Shown: positions 44,423 to 53,837, counted from the first letter of the stretch. The stretch is 64,000 nucleotides of DNA from DATFQE01 sp963738205 (GCA_963738205.1 CAVTVQ010000006.1:1178001-1242000); one strand, 5' to 3'. The notes: generated from the sequence alone by a model not told the origin. Program-made: numbers and translations.

Positions 44423-45064
44423 GTGCAGAACCGGCTGAACGGCCCGCGAGCAGTGCGCACGATCTCACTGGCATTTCTCGCGCTGGTCTGTGTGGGGGTC
44501 GTCGCGGGGCTCGCGCGCTCGTTCACCAGCTCCGGCTCCACTGCCCACGCGGCGGCGCAGTCGGCGCTTCCGGGCGAGCTGACGAGCCGCGCTCCCTGGC
44601 CGGCCAACACGTCCGACTTGCTCGCTCGTCTCGCCGGCCTCGGGCTACCCGCCCTCTCTCAGGAGGGAACGACGCTGCACACGCACCAGCATCTCGACGT
44701 CTTCGTGGCGGGTCGGCGCGTGGTCGTGCCCGCCGGGATCGGGATCGACCCGCTGGCGCGATTCATCGCGCCGATTCATACCCACGACGCGACCGGCGTG
44801 ATCCACGTCGAGTCGCCGACGATCCAGACCTTCACTCTCGGCGAGTTCTTCGGCGTCTGGGGTGTGCGCTTCGACGGTCGCTGCCTCGGCGGCTACTGCT
44901 CCAGGCAGGGCCGCATGCTCAGCGTGTACTCGAACGGGCATGCGGTGACCGATCCGACTCGGCTGGCACTGACCGAGCACGAGGAGATCGTGGTCGCCTT
45001 CGGGACGCCTCGGCAGCTGCCTCGTCCCGTGCCGGCGAGCTACGACTTCCCCGCCGGGCTGTAG
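44423..45064 (+). CDS. Secreted His-rich protein of unknown function
   Basis: A 213-residue exported protein: one N-terminal hydrophobic segment (TISLAFLALVCVGVVAGLA) and a single conserved domain rich in His: LHTHQHLDVFVAGRRVVVPA, then FIAPIHTHDATGVIHVESP and FTLGEFFGVWGVRFDGRCLG. I recall similar uncharacterised proteins in actinobacteria and cyanobacteria. The clustered His could bind a metal. GTG 44423 has GACGAT six bases upstream. It follows the kinase by 65 bases, so it may be a target or sensor partner. Confidence 0.7.
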   Translation: MQNRLNGPRAVRTISLAFLALVCVGVVAGLARSFTSSGSTAHAAAQSALPGELTSRAPWPANTSDLLARLAGLGLPALSQEGTTLHTHQHLDVFVAGRRVVVPAGIGIDPLARFIAPIHTHDATGVIHVESPTIQTFTLGEFFGVWGVRFDGRCLGGYCSRQGRMLSVYSNGHAVTDPTRLALTEHEEIVVAFGTPRQLPRPVPASYDFPAGL

Positions 45065-45619
45065 ACCGCCTCTTCCGCCTGATCAGCGTCGCGGCCGCAA
45101 CGACGACGGCCGCGGCCAGGAGCGCGAATCCGGCGGTGCCGACGATCCTGGACGCGGTCCTTCCCAGCAGGTAGCCGATCGACCCGACCGACGTCGCCCA
45201 GGCGATCCCGCCCATCGCGTTCCAGAGCACGAACCGGCGCCAGGGCATGCGCGCCGCGCCGGCGAACCACGCGCCGGTGACGCGCAGCCCCGGGGCCCAG
45301 CGGGCGAGGAACACGGCCTTCCCGCCGTGGCGGTCGAAGAATGCCTCTGTATCCGCGAGCACGCGGCTCCGTCGCTTCTCCCAGCGCCCCGCCCTGGTGA
45401 GCAGTCGCCGGCCTACGCGCCGGCCGATCAGGTAGCCGGCGTTGTCCCCGACGATCGCCGCAGCAGCCGCGACCGCCACCACGAGCGGGAGTTGGAGCCG
45501 CCCGTCCGCCGCCAGCACGGCCGCCGCGAGCAAGCTGGCCTCGCCGGGGACCGGTAGACCGGCCGACTCGCCGGCGACGAGCCCTGCTAGGGCGGCGTAC
45601 GCAGCAAGCGGAGCGGTGG

Positions 45620-45623
<4 letters not shown>
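44919..45623 (-). CDS. DedA-family membrane protein, unusual start
   Basis: A DedA/SNARE-associated family protein: VAGESAGLPVPGEASLLAAA, GDNAGYLIGRRVGRRLLTR, FLARWAPGLRVTGAWFAG and AMGGIAWATSVGSIGYLLG, with four or five helices. Family sequence extends back to LTTAPLAAYAALAG, where no ATG, GTG or TTG exists; the only candidate is CTG 45623, overlapping the sigma-factor stop (CTGA). GTG 45533 would remove the first helix. The basic C-terminal tail overlaps the convergent gene by 146 bases, so a frame change near 45070 is possible. DedA proteins are flippases for undecaprenyl phosphate or other lipids. Confidence 0.75.
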
Positions 45624-46435
<812 letters not shown>

Positions 46436-46634
46436 GCGCCCATCCTCCGCGCGAGGCGCTGTCGACGCGATCGACCGACCGCAGGATTCGGCGTGCTGCT
46501 TCTGCGACCGTTTGGACGACGGAGGACTCGTCCGATCGGAGGAACTGCGGAGGACGGGCGACCGCACCGCTCCGCCGGTGCGCTCGTCCGACCGGCTGAT
46601 CGCGGGCTCGCGCGCCGACCACGATCCTGAAGGC

Positions 46635-46805
46635 ATGACTGCACTGGATCCTCAGGTCACCGGAGCGCTGTGTACGACCTTCGCCGCGTCGTTGATGATC
46701 GTCCTGGGTCGCTCGAAGGGCATGCTCGAGGCGCGCAAGCCCGAGCGCTGCGCAGCCTGCAGCCGCCTCGTCGAGCCAGGACGCCGCTGCTCGCACTGCG
46801 GCTGA
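46635..46805 (+). CDS. Small membrane protein with C-terminal zinc ribbon
   Basis: A 56-residue protein: one hydrophobic helix (ALCTTFAASLMIVLG), then a basic stretch and two knuckles, CAAC and CSHC, spaced as in zinc ribbons, with the protein ending CG right after. GAAGG precedes the ATG at five bases. It is divergent from the sigma-factor gene across 199 bases in which I see no other feature apart from a GC-rich hairpin. No known family; the Cys pairs and ribosome-binding site support it. Confidence 0.6.
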   Translation: MTALDPQVTGALCTTFAASLMIVLGRSKGMLEARKPERCAACSRLVEPGRRCSHCG

Positions 46806-46822
46806 GCGCGCGGGTCCTGGCC

Positions 46823-47612
46823 TCACGCGAGGCTGGTGCGCCGACCGCGCGCCCCCACGAGCAGCAGCGCCAGCGCGACCGGGACGGTGCCCGGGACGAC
46901 GTCGGTCAGCCAGAAGAACGGCGCGAGCGACATCGCGAGGACGGCGACGAGCAGGGCCGCCCGTCCCCGCTCCCGAGCCTCCGCCACGAGAAGCGCTCCG
47001 AGCGCCGCGGCGACGAAGAGATCGGCGTACTCGAGCGAGGACTGCCCCAGTACGACGCGCTGGAACTGAAGTCGCACCAGGTCGGGTGCGACCGCGGGCG
47101 CTGCCTCGCTGATGGCGCGGCTCGAGCCGGCCAGATCGTGCGCGAGCGCGAAGGACAGGTCCGTGGCGGCCCACAGCAGGATGCCGGCCCTGAGGACGGC
47201 CGACGGCAACAGGTCGACGAGGACGACGGCCAGCGCGACGCAGCTCAGCCCGACCAGGAGCAGCGCCGCCGCTTCCCCGACCGCGCCGGCCGGGGCAGTC
47301 CAGGCGACGGCGAGCAGCAGGGGAACCAGCGCGACGAGGCGCACGTCGGGCCACCGGATCGCCCACGCGATCCCGAGCGCCGCGAGCGGCGGAACCGCGA
47401 TCACCGCGAGCAGTGAGAGGTCGGACGCGAGCCGAGACGGCGACAGCAGGGACATAGGTCGCCCCGACCAGCGCCGCGACGGGCGCCGCGAAGAGGAGCC
47501 AGCGACGACGGACGACCTCGAGCCGCCTAGCGTGGGCGGCTCCCGGCAGCAGGACAATCGCGCCTTGGGCCAGGCAGAGCCCCCAAAACGACGCCAGCGC
47601 CGCGTCGGACAT
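46823..47612 (-). CDS. Polytopic membrane protein of unknown function, one frameshift
   Basis: About 262 residues with seven or eight helices if one frame change is bridged. It starts SDAALASFWGLCLAQGAIVL and runs to FAAPVAALVGATY, where at about 47455 the frame shifts and continues SLLSPSRLASDLSLLAVIAV to the end. The second part also has an ATG at 47455 and could be read alone, but the first part then has no stop, so one gene is likelier. I do not recognise the family. It lies 11 bases after the small membrane gene at 47624. Confidence 0.55.
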
Positions 47613-47623
47613 GGCGGCGCCGC

Positions 47624-47971
47624 CTAGGAAGGCGTCGTCAGGCCGGCCCGCGCGAGACCCGCCGGAACGGACGGCGCCGGAGCAAGCTTCTCGGCCGGCA
47701 CGACCCGCTCGGGCCGTGGCCGACGCTGGAGCGCTGCGGCGACGGCCCGAGCGAGCAACGCCGCGCCGACGATGGCGAGCGCCGATGCGGCGGTCCGGTG
47801 CCACCAGCCCGCGGCCCAGAACGCCAGCCAGAGCTCGGCGACGGCGACGGCAATGAGCATTGCGCCGGCGCCGGCCTGGCTGACCGTCTCGGGGGAGACT
47901 CGGGAGCGTTGCTGGGTGGAGGTCACGACGCACAGGATGCTGCTTGCGTGCTGCGTTGTCGTCACCGCCAC
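47624..47971 (-). CDS. Small two-helix membrane protein
   Basis: A 115-residue frame with two hydrophobic helices (MLIAVAVAELWLAFWAAGWW and AASALAIVGAALLARAVAAAL) between polar ends. No family recognised. GTG 47971 has GAGGTT five bases upstream, close to the leaderless pattern. It lies just upstream of another membrane gene on the same strand, so the two probably form a short operon. Confidence 0.5.
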   Translation of the reverse strand: MAVTTTQHASSILCVVTSTQQRSRVSPETVSQAGAGAMLIAVAVAELWLAFWAAGWWHRTAASALAIVGAALLARAVAAALQRRPRPERVVPAEKLAPAPSVPAGLARAGLTTPS

Positions 47972-48014
47972 CGGCCAACCTCGGCACCCGCCGGCCTGTG
48001 TGTTCGCCTTCCTG

Positions 48015-49976
48015 CTAGCTGGAGTCGGGCGCGGCGACCGACAGTTCGATCAGGAGCGACGTTCCCTCACCGGGCCGGCTCTCCACGAGCAACGTGCCAC
48101 CGCTCGCTTCCACGCGGTCCTTGAGGCCGATGAGCCCTGACCCGCGCCTCGGATCGGCGCCGCCGACGCCGTCGTCCCGGATCGCGAGCCGGATACCGCC
48201 GTCAGCGGACGTGAGTGAGACGTCCACAGTCGACGCCTGCGAGTGCTTCGCTGCGTTCGTCAACGCCTCGGAGACGACGTAGTAGGCCGTCACCTCGACG
48301 GACTCGGGCAGGCGAGCGTCGGCCGGGACGTCGAGCTGCACCGGGAGGGCCGACCGTCGAGCAAGTGTTCGCAGCGCCGGACCGAGGCCGCCCTCGGACA
48401 GGATCGCCGGGTGGATGCCACGCGAGATCTCGCGGAGTCCGTCCATGGCCTCGTCCAGCTCTGCCGCGACCTGCGCGAGCTCCGAGTGCGCATCCTCGAG
48501 CTCGGGCGGGATCGCCGCCTTTGCGGTACGCAGCCTCAACGCGAGCGCGACCAGGCGCTGTTGGGCGCCGTCGTGCAGGTCGCGCTCGATGCGCCGTCTC
48601 GTCTCGTCCGCCGCCGCGACGACACGTGCCCGCGACGCGGCGAGCTCCGCGCGGCTCTCAGCGTTCGCAATGCCCGTGGCCACGAGCTCGGTGAACTCGC
48701 CGATTTCGGCCTCGGTTCCGTCCGGGAACGGCGCCTCGCCCTTCGACGAGGCGGCGATCACGCCCCAAAGCCGGCCGGCAACGACGATCGGACACCCGAC
48801 CGAGGAGCGGATTCCAAATGCTCGCGCTTCCTCTGCGATCGGGCCGGAAGCATCGGCGAAGCTCTCCACGCGTACGGGGCGGTCCGCCTCGCGCACCAAC
48901 GCGGCGATACTGACTCCCTCGAGCGCGAAACGGGTGCCTACGGCCAGTCGGTCGACGTCCTTGCTCCAGCTGGCGAGACCGGTCACCGTGCCGTCCGCCT
49001 CATAGCGCTCCATGCGTGCCAGGTCGGCGCCGGACAGCAGGCCGACTTCGCGCGTGACGACCTCGAACACCTCGGCCGAAGACGCTCTCCCTGCCACCAG
49101 CGTTGCGACTCGCCTGAGCGCGGACTGCTGTGCCACGAGCCGTCGTAATTCGGTCTCGTTGGTCTCGAGCGAGCCCGCCATCGTGTTGAACGAGCGCTCC
49201 AGGCGACCGATCTCGCCCACGCCCGCCTCCGGCATGCGCGTGCTGAGGTCGCCGGCGGCGAGCACGCCGGCCATCTCGGACGCGCGCCGAAGCGGCCGGA
49301 CGATTGCCCGCATCAGGTAGGCGACGAAGAGCGCGACCAGGACGATCGATGCACCGACGCCGACGAACCCGGCGGCTGCCGCGCGACGAGCTGCCGTGTC
49401 GGCCTGATCCTGCCGGTTGTCGAGGAGCGCGCGCTCCGACGCCCGGAAGCCGTCGAACTCGGCCCGCAGCGCGTCGACGCGTCGCTTCCCTTCGGCGGTC
49501 GTCTCGAGGCTGCTCGCCGATCGCGCTCCCTGCCTTGCCGCCGCGATGACCGGAAGGCCGTAGTCTGCGATGTACGACGTCACAGCGGGGGTGATCCGGC
49601 GCGCACGGCGCAGCTGCTCGGGGTTGTCGGAGGCCAGGCGTTCGAGGGCGTCCTCGCGCGCGGGCAGCACGTTACGCGCCCGGTTCCACGGAGCCAGGAA
49701 GCGTTCTTCACGGGTGATGACGAAGCCGCGCAGACTCGTCTCGAGATCGAGGACGAGCTTCTCGACCCCTTCGACGGCGAGCAGCTCGTCGCGCGTCTCG
49801 CGTGCCACGCGGGCGGAATCGCGCAGGTCGGAGATGGCGAGCAGCAGCACGGTGAACGCCGCGCCGAGCACCACGATGAGCACGCCGCTCGCGAGCAGCA
49901 TCCGACCCGCCAGCCCGCCCCTGAGGGGCGAATCGGTCGCCCGGGCGGCGGCCTCCGGCCGCACGATCGTGCTCAC
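48015..49976 (-). CDS. Sensor histidine kinase with CHASE3, HAMP and GAF domains
   Basis: A 653-residue membrane kinase: helix (about 25-48), a CHASE3 sensor domain outside (about 60-195, VEGVEKLVLDLETSLRGFVI), a second helix (about 205-228), HAMP (ARIVRPLRRASEMAGVLA region), GAF (LRRVATLVAGRASSAEVFEV onward), then HisKA_3 with His468 in RRIERDLHDGAQQRL and an ATPase domain ending RDDGVGGADPRRGSGLIGLK. Its GAF and kinase core closely resemble those of the kinase at 20597. The GTG start is leaderless (TAGCCT six bases upstream), divergent from its likely regulator at 50004 across 27 bases. Confidence 0.92.
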   Translation of the reverse strand: MSTIVRPEAAARATDSPLRGGLAGRMLLASGVLIVVLGAAFTVLLLAISDLRDSARVARETRDELLAVEGVEKLVLDLETSLRGFVITREERFLAPWNRARNVLPAREDALERLASDNPEQLRRARRITPAVTSYIADYGLPVIAAARQGARSASSLETTAEGKRRVDALRAEFDGFRASERALLDNRQDQADTAARRAAAAGFVGVGASIVLVALFVAYLMRAIVRPLRRASEMAGVLAAGDLSTRMPEAGVGEIGRLERSFNTMAGSLETNETELRRLVAQQSALRRVATLVAGRASSAEVFEVVTREVGLLSGADLARMERYEADGTVTGLASWSKDVDRLAVGTRFALEGVSIAALVREADRPVRVESFADASGPIAEEARAFGIRSSVGCPIVVAGRLWGVIAASSKGEAPFPDGTEAEIGEFTELVATGIANAESRAELAASRARVVAAADETRRRIERDLHDGAQQRLVALALRLRTAKAAIPPELEDAHSELAQVAAELDEAMDGLREISRGIHPAILSEGGLGPALRTLARRSALPVQLDVPADARLPESVEVTAYYVVSEALTNAAKHSQASTVDVSLTSADGGIRLAIRDDGVGGADPRRGSGLIGLKDRVEASGGTLLVESRPGEGTSLLIELSVAAPDSS

Positions 49977-50003
49977 GCGTCGAGGCTATCCCATACTTCC
50001 CCC
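49977..50003. promoter_or_regulatory. Overlapping divergent leaderless promoters (27 bp)
   Basis: Only 27 bases separate the kinase GTG and the regulator ATG. On the minus strand TAGCCT (49988-49983) lies six bases before the kinase start. On the plus strand CATACT (49992-49997) lies six bases before the regulator start. The -35 elements must therefore fall inside the opposite genes. Confidence 0.6.
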
Positions 50004-50681
50004 ATGGCGATCGACCGGACCGAGTCAGAGGCGGCGCTACGCGTCGTCATCGCGGAGGACGACGTCCTGCTCCGCGAAGGCATGGCGAGCCTGTTCCAGA
50101 GCGCCGGCTTCGAGGTGCTCGGGCAGGCGGGCGACGGATCCGAGCTGCTCGCGCTCGTCCGCCGGCACGAGCCGGACCTGGTGGTCGTGGACATCCGGAT
50201 GCCGCCTGACCACTCGACGGAAGGGCTGAAGGCGGCGCGACAGATCCGCGCGGAGCTCCCGGAGACGGGCATCCTCGTCCTCTCGGCGCACATCGAGGTC
50301 GAGCACGCGATGGAGCTGATCGCCAGCGGACGGAAGAGCGGCTACCTGTTGAAGAGCCGTGTCACCGACGTCAACGAGTTCCTCGAGACAGTCGACCGGA
50401 TCGCACGCGGCGGCTCGGTCCTCGATCCCGCGCTCGTCCAGGAGCTGGTCGCCGTGCGCCGCGCCGAGGATCCCCTCGAGGAGCTCACCCCGCGGGAGCG
50501 AGAAGTCCTCTCGCTGATGGCGGAAGGCCGCTCGAACGCGGGCATCGCGCGCCTGCTCTGGGTGACCGAGGGAACGGTCGAGAAGCACGTGCACAGCATC
50601 CTCGCCAAGCTGCGCCTGCCCGAGACGACGGACGACCACCGGCGCGTGCTCGCGGTGATCACCTTTCTCGAGGCCGGCTAG
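50004..50681 (+). CDS. NarL-family response regulator
   Basis: A 225-residue regulator: acidic pair and start of the receiver at VVIAEDDVLLREGM, phospho-acceptor Asp63 in LVVVDIRMPPDHSTEG, then switch VLSAHIE and Lys in GYLLKSRVTDVNEFL; a LuxR-type helix-turn-helix runs LTPREREVLSLMAEGRSNAG to TVEKHVHSILAKLRLPE. It lies back to back with the CHASE3 kinase, its presumed partner. Its TAG shares CTAG with the stop of the single-domain receiver on the other strand. Confidence 0.95.
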   Translation: MAIDRTESEAALRVVIAEDDVLLREGMASLFQSAGFEVLGQAGDGSELLALVRRHEPDLVVVDIRMPPDHSTEGLKAARQIRAELPETGILVLSAHIEVEHAMELIASGRKSGYLLKSRVTDVNEFLETVDRIARGGSVLDPALVQELVAVRRAEDPLEELTPREREVLSLMAEGRSNAGIARLLWVTEGTVEKHVHSILAKLRLPETTDDHRRVLAVITFLEAG

Positions 50682-51031
50682 GCCGCGCCGAGCAGCTGCT
50701 GGACCGCGCTTGCCGACAGCTCGGATTTCGGCACGAAACCTGCGACGCCGCTGGCCGGGAGGAGGTCCTTGATGTCCGCCTCGGCGTGCGTGGAGATCAT
50801 CACCACGGTCGACCCCGACGCCTCGAGCCGCCGTGCCAGCTCGAAGCCGCTCTCGTCGCCGAGCACGACGTCGACGAGGACGACGTCCGGGGCCAGCTCG
50901 TCCACGCGTTGAATCGCCTCGGCCGAGTTGGACGCGACGCCGACGACGTCAACGCCCTCACGCGCCAGCAAGACGCGCGCGGCATCGAGAAACGACTGGT
51001 TGTCGTCGACGATCAGACAGCTGAGAGCCAC
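50678..51031 (-). CDS. Single-domain response regulator receiver
   Basis: A 117-residue receiver with no output domain: SCLIVDDNQSFLDAAR (acidic pocket), phospho-acceptor Asp54 in VVLVDVVLGDESGFEL, Thr in MISTHAEAD and Lys in GFVPKSELSASAVQQL. GTG 51031 is supported by GATGCT exactly six bases upstream. It may act as a phosphate sink or relay for nearby kinases. It converges on the NarL regulator with a shared CTAG. Confidence 0.85.
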   Translation of the reverse strand: MALSCLIVDDNQSFLDAARVLLAREGVDVVGVASNSAEAIQRVDELAPDVVLVDVVLGDESGFELARRLEASGSTVVMISTHAEADIKDLLPASGVAGFVPKSELSASAVQQLLGAA

Positions 51032-51197
51032 AAGGGAAGCATCGCAAAACCTGCTCGCGCAACGCATTGCAGCCAGCATCAATCTGCAGAGTTCCGCTAG
51101 CCACACAGCTGAATGGCTGCTGGCGGCGATGCCGCGGCCCAACGCGTCGGGGAGAGTTGCAGCGAATCGACCCCCCACCACTTCGGAGGTGAACGTG

Positions 51198-51407
51198 ATG
51201 GAAGCGAGTTTGATCCCCGAGAGCGAGGTCGAAGCGCTTACCGACGAGGAGCTGCGCGTCCACGACTGGCGGGCCGAGCAGCTTTGCGCCTTGGGCGTGC
51301 CGCGGATGATGGCGGACTGGTTCGCAGACCGAGTCGACTGGCGCGCGGTCGCAAGGCTCGTGGAGCGCGGCTGCCCTCTCGGGCTCGCACTCGAGATCGT
51401 CCGCTGA
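51198..51407 (+). CDS. Small acidic protein, unknown function
   Basis: A 69-residue protein with a strong Shine-Dalgarno (GGAGGTG, six bases before ATG). It begins MEASLIPESEVEALTDEEL and continues HDWRAEQLCALGVPRMMADW, ending ERGCPLGLALEIVR. The pattern of helices with conserved Trp and DWRAV resembles small regulatory or adaptor proteins in actinobacteria, but no family is recognised. Its stop overlaps the next ATG (TGATG). Confidence 0.7.
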   Translation: MEASLIPESEVEALTDEELRVHDWRAEQLCALGVPRMMADWFADRVDWRAVARLVERGCPLGLALEIVR

Positions 51408-51550
51408 TGTCCTACCGGACGACGAGAGGCGGAGCGCAGCTGTTCCTCGCTCCGACCTCGCTCTGGATCCTCGGGTTCATGCTGCTCGGCATCGTCTCGG
51501 GTGCCCGGTTCGCGGCGCTCCGAGCACGACAGCCGTCGAAGACGCGCTGA
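51407..51550 (+). CDS. Small single-helix membrane protein
   Basis: A 47-residue protein translationally coupled to the preceding small gene by TGATG. One helix is clear (LWILGFMLLGIVSGARFAAL), with a basic C-terminus (RARQPSKTR). No family recognised. The coupling to a gene with a strong ribosome-binding site is the main support. Confidence 0.55.
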   Translation: MSYRTTRGGAQLFLAPTSLWILGFMLLGIVSGARFAALRARQPSKTR

Positions 51551-51611
51551 ACGGTTCCGTCGGTCGGCCGCCGATCTTCCGGCGCGCAGCGAGGATCCCG
51601 CTACGCAAAAA

Positions 51612-51643
51612 GGCCCGAGGAAGTGCAAGCACCCCCTCGGGCC
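51612..51643 (-). terminator. Strong hairpin with T tract on the minus strand
   Basis: GGCCCGAGG pairs perfectly with CCTCGGGCC (9 bp), and the loop holds an inner GTGC/GCAC stem. Five A bases precede it on the plus strand, so the T tract follows only on the minus strand. That orientation would stop leftward transcripts, yet the nearest genes on both sides read rightward. It may protect the small genes from antisense transcription or end an unseen RNA. Confidence 0.5.
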
Positions 51644-51789
51644 ATTTCGCCGAGCCGATCTCACTTTCGTCCACCTCGCCGGCCAGCTTTCGGCTTCCGC
51701 CTACGACTGCCCGGCGCTGCTTCGATCTACTCGCGCTCCGTGCTCGGCGCGAACGGGAACCTAGAGGGTCGTAGACTGTCCCGCAAGTG

Positions 51790-51835
51790 CTCGAGGAGCG
51801 GAACTTCGCAATTTGCGAAGACTTCATTTCTCGAG
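51790..51835. promoter_or_regulatory. Nested dyad element
   Basis: A perfect 8-bp inverted repeat around one base (51804-51820) is flanked at equal distance by two CTCGAG copies (51790-51795 and 51830-51835). GAAGACTTC at 51817-51825 is a further small palindrome. The element lies about 200 bases before the kinase/regulator operon, in DNA much richer in A and T than the rest. It may bind a multimeric regulator. Confidence 0.4.
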
Positions 51836-52014
51836 CGTCAGTTAGCCCTTTTTGCAACTTGAGAGATGAAGCCCGGTCGGCGCCGACCGATCACCATCCG
51901 CAGAAGCGTGGCGTCGACTCCGTCACAACGCCCGCAGGGAGGAACCTCGGCGTCCCCCTCTGGGAGGACGCAGACCACCCTCAGGGAGGACGAAGCCCGG
52001 GCTACGCTCGGCGC

Positions 52015-53154
52015 ATGCGCAAGGAACGAGCGATCGACATCGGGATCGTGGTCGGGGTCTTCGCGCTCACGCTGGCGACGCTTTCGGGCGGCGGCGTGTC
52101 CGGGGAGCAGGAGGCCCGCGACCTCGACGGTCTCGGCGTGCTTCTCGCGGCCCTCACCTCGCTGCCGCTCCTCGCCCGCCGGACGGCACCGCTCGCGGCG
52201 TTCGCGGCCGCGGCGAGCGCGAGCACCGCCATCAACGCCCTCGACTACCCCGCCGGACCGCCGATCGGTGCCACGGTCGCCCTCTTCTTCGTCGGCCTGT
52301 ACAACGACAGGGTCGGCGGGCGCCTGACCGCCGCGGTCGTCGCGTCCCTGTTCGTCGTTCACGTTACCGCCGCCGGGTACGGCCGGGATCAGTTTCCGGT
52401 CGTCCCGGCCCTCTTCGGCGCCCTCGTGTGGGGTGGTGCCTGGGTGCTCGGCGATCGCGTCCGGTTGCGGCGTGAGCGCGTTGCAAACCTGGAGGAGCGC
52501 GCCGTCCAGGCCGAGCGAGAGACGCTTCGCGAACGGCGACTCGCCGCGGCCGAAGAACGAATGCGGATCGCACGCGACCTCCACGACTCCGCGGGACATG
52601 CGATCAACGTGATCCTCGTCCACGCCGGCGCCGCCCGTCTCCTCGCCGACAAGGATCCGGCTCGCTCGCGCGAGGCGCTCGCGACCATCGAGAACCTGGC
52701 TCGGGAGACGCTGATCGAGATCGACGACCTCGTGCGAGCACTCCGCGAGGACGAGGAACAGCTCCAGACGCCGATCGGCCTGGCGGCGGTCGATGGGCTC
52801 GTCTCGCGCCACCGGGATGCCGGCCTCGAGGTCGACCTCGACGTGAGCGGCGACCGCCGGACCGTGCCTGCCGCGACCGACCAGGCCGCCTACAGGATCC
52901 TGCAGGAGTCGCTCACGAACGCGCTTCGCCACGGGACGGGGCACACCGACGTCAGGCTCGCCTACGAGGACGAGGTGCTCGAGATCCGGGTGGAGAACTC
53001 GGCACACCACGACGACGCGGTGGTAGCGGGACATGGAATGGTGGGTATGGGCGAGCGCGCTTCGCTGCTGGGCGGCGGCGTCACCTACGAGTCGACGAAC
53101 GGGGTCTTCCGCGTACGCGCACGACTGCCGTACGGCGGCGGGGACCAGCGGTGA
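52015..53154 (+). CDS. Sensor histidine kinase (DesK/NarX-like)
   Basis: A 379-residue membrane kinase: four or five N-terminal helices (IDIGIVVGVFALTLATLSGG, then LLAALTSLPLLARR and onward to LFGALVWGGAWVLGDR), a coiled linker (RERVANLEERAVQAERETL), His190 in MRIARDLHDSAGHAINVILV and an ATPase domain with ESLTNALRHGTGHT and GHGMVGMGERASLLGG. The ATG is leaderless (TACGCT six bases upstream). The response regulator gene overlaps its stop by four bases (GTGA). Confidence 0.93.
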   Translation: MRKERAIDIGIVVGVFALTLATLSGGGVSGEQEARDLDGLGVLLAALTSLPLLARRTAPLAAFAAAASASTAINALDYPAGPPIGATVALFFVGLYNDRVGGRLTAAVVASLFVVHVTAAGYGRDQFPVVPALFGALVWGGAWVLGDRVRLRRERVANLEERAVQAERETLRERRLAAAEERMRIARDLHDSAGHAINVILVHAGAARLLADKDPARSREALATIENLARETLIEIDDLVRALREDEEQLQTPIGLAAVDGLVSRHRDAGLEVDLDVSGDRRTVPAATDQAAYRILQESLTNALRHGTGHTDVRLAYEDEVLEIRVENSAHHDDAVVAGHGMVGMGERASLLGGGVTYESTNGVFRVRARLPYGGGDQR

Positions 53155-53822
53155 CGGCCGAGCCGGTGCGGGTCCTGCTCGTCGACGACGACGACTTGAT
53201 GCGCGCGGGCCTCCGCTCGGTCCTCTCCAGCGACGACAGGATCGACGTCGTCGGCGAGGCCGGGGACGGCGGCGAAGCTGTGGGGCGCATCGCGGAGACG
53301 AGGCCCGACGTGGTGCTGATGGACATCCGCATGCCCGGCCTGGACGGCATCTCCGCCACGCGTGAAGTGCTCTCAGGCTCGAGGGACGTGAAGGTCCTGG
53401 TCCTGACCACGTTCGAGCACGACGACTACATCTTCGATGCACTCAATGCGGGCGCCTCGGGATTCCTGCTCAAACGCACGAAGCCCGAGGAGTTGATCGG
53501 CGCGATCCACACGGTCGCCGCGGGCGACTCCCTGCTCTCGCCATCCGTCACCCGCCGCGTCATCGACCGGATGGCTGCCCAACCTTCCCCCGTGGTCTCG
53601 AGCCGGCGCCTCGACACGCTGACGCCGCGTGAGCGCGAGGTGCTGGAATCGATCGCGCACGGGCGCTCGAACCGCGAGATCGCCGATCGGTTCGTCATCG
53701 AAGAGTCGACGGTCAAGACGCACGTGAAGCGGATCCTGATGAAGCTCGGGCTGCGCGACCGCGTTCAGGCCGTGATCTTCGCGTACGAGAACGGCGTGAT
53801 CCGGCCCGGCCCGAAGGAGTAG
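53151..53822 (+). CDS. NarL-family response regulator
   Basis: A 223-residue regulator with receiver motifs VLLVDDDDLMRAGL, Asp58 in VVLMDIRMPGLDG, VLVLTTFEHDDY and Lys in GFLLKRTKPEEL, then LuxR helix-turn-helix LTPREREVLESIAHGRSNRE to STVKTHVKRILMKLGLRDR. GTG overlaps the kinase stop, so kinase and regulator form a coupled pair. Targets are unknown. Confidence 0.95.
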   Translation: MTAEPVRVLLVDDDDLMRAGLRSVLSSDDRIDVVGEAGDGGEAVGRIAETRPDVVLMDIRMPGLDGISATREVLSGSRDVKVLVLTTFEHDDYIFDALNAGASGFLLKRTKPEELIGAIHTVAAGDSLLSPSVTRRVIDRMAAQPSPVVSSRRLDTLTPREREVLESIAHGRSNREIADRFVIEESTVKTHVKRILMKLGLRDRVQAVIFAYENGVIRPGPKE

Positions 53823-53837
53823 CCGGGGCCGCGGTGC

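Larger units (their letters stand above)
51551..52014. other. 464-base non-coding stretch with AT-rich dyad
   Basis: No gene is seen. It holds the hairpin at 51612-51643, then an unusually AT-rich patch (about 51776-51870) with a 17-base perfect dyad, CTTCGCAA-T-TTGCGAAG, at 51804-51820. CTCGAG occurs at 51790 and 51830, symmetric about the same centre. The right end carries TACGCT six bases before the kinase ATG at 52015, a leaderless promoter. Confidence 0.5.

Noticed and set aside
46436..46634. Riboswitch or small RNA in the 199-base gap before the zinc-ribbon gene
   Set aside because: Some GC-rich hairpins can be drawn but none matches a known class or has a T tract.
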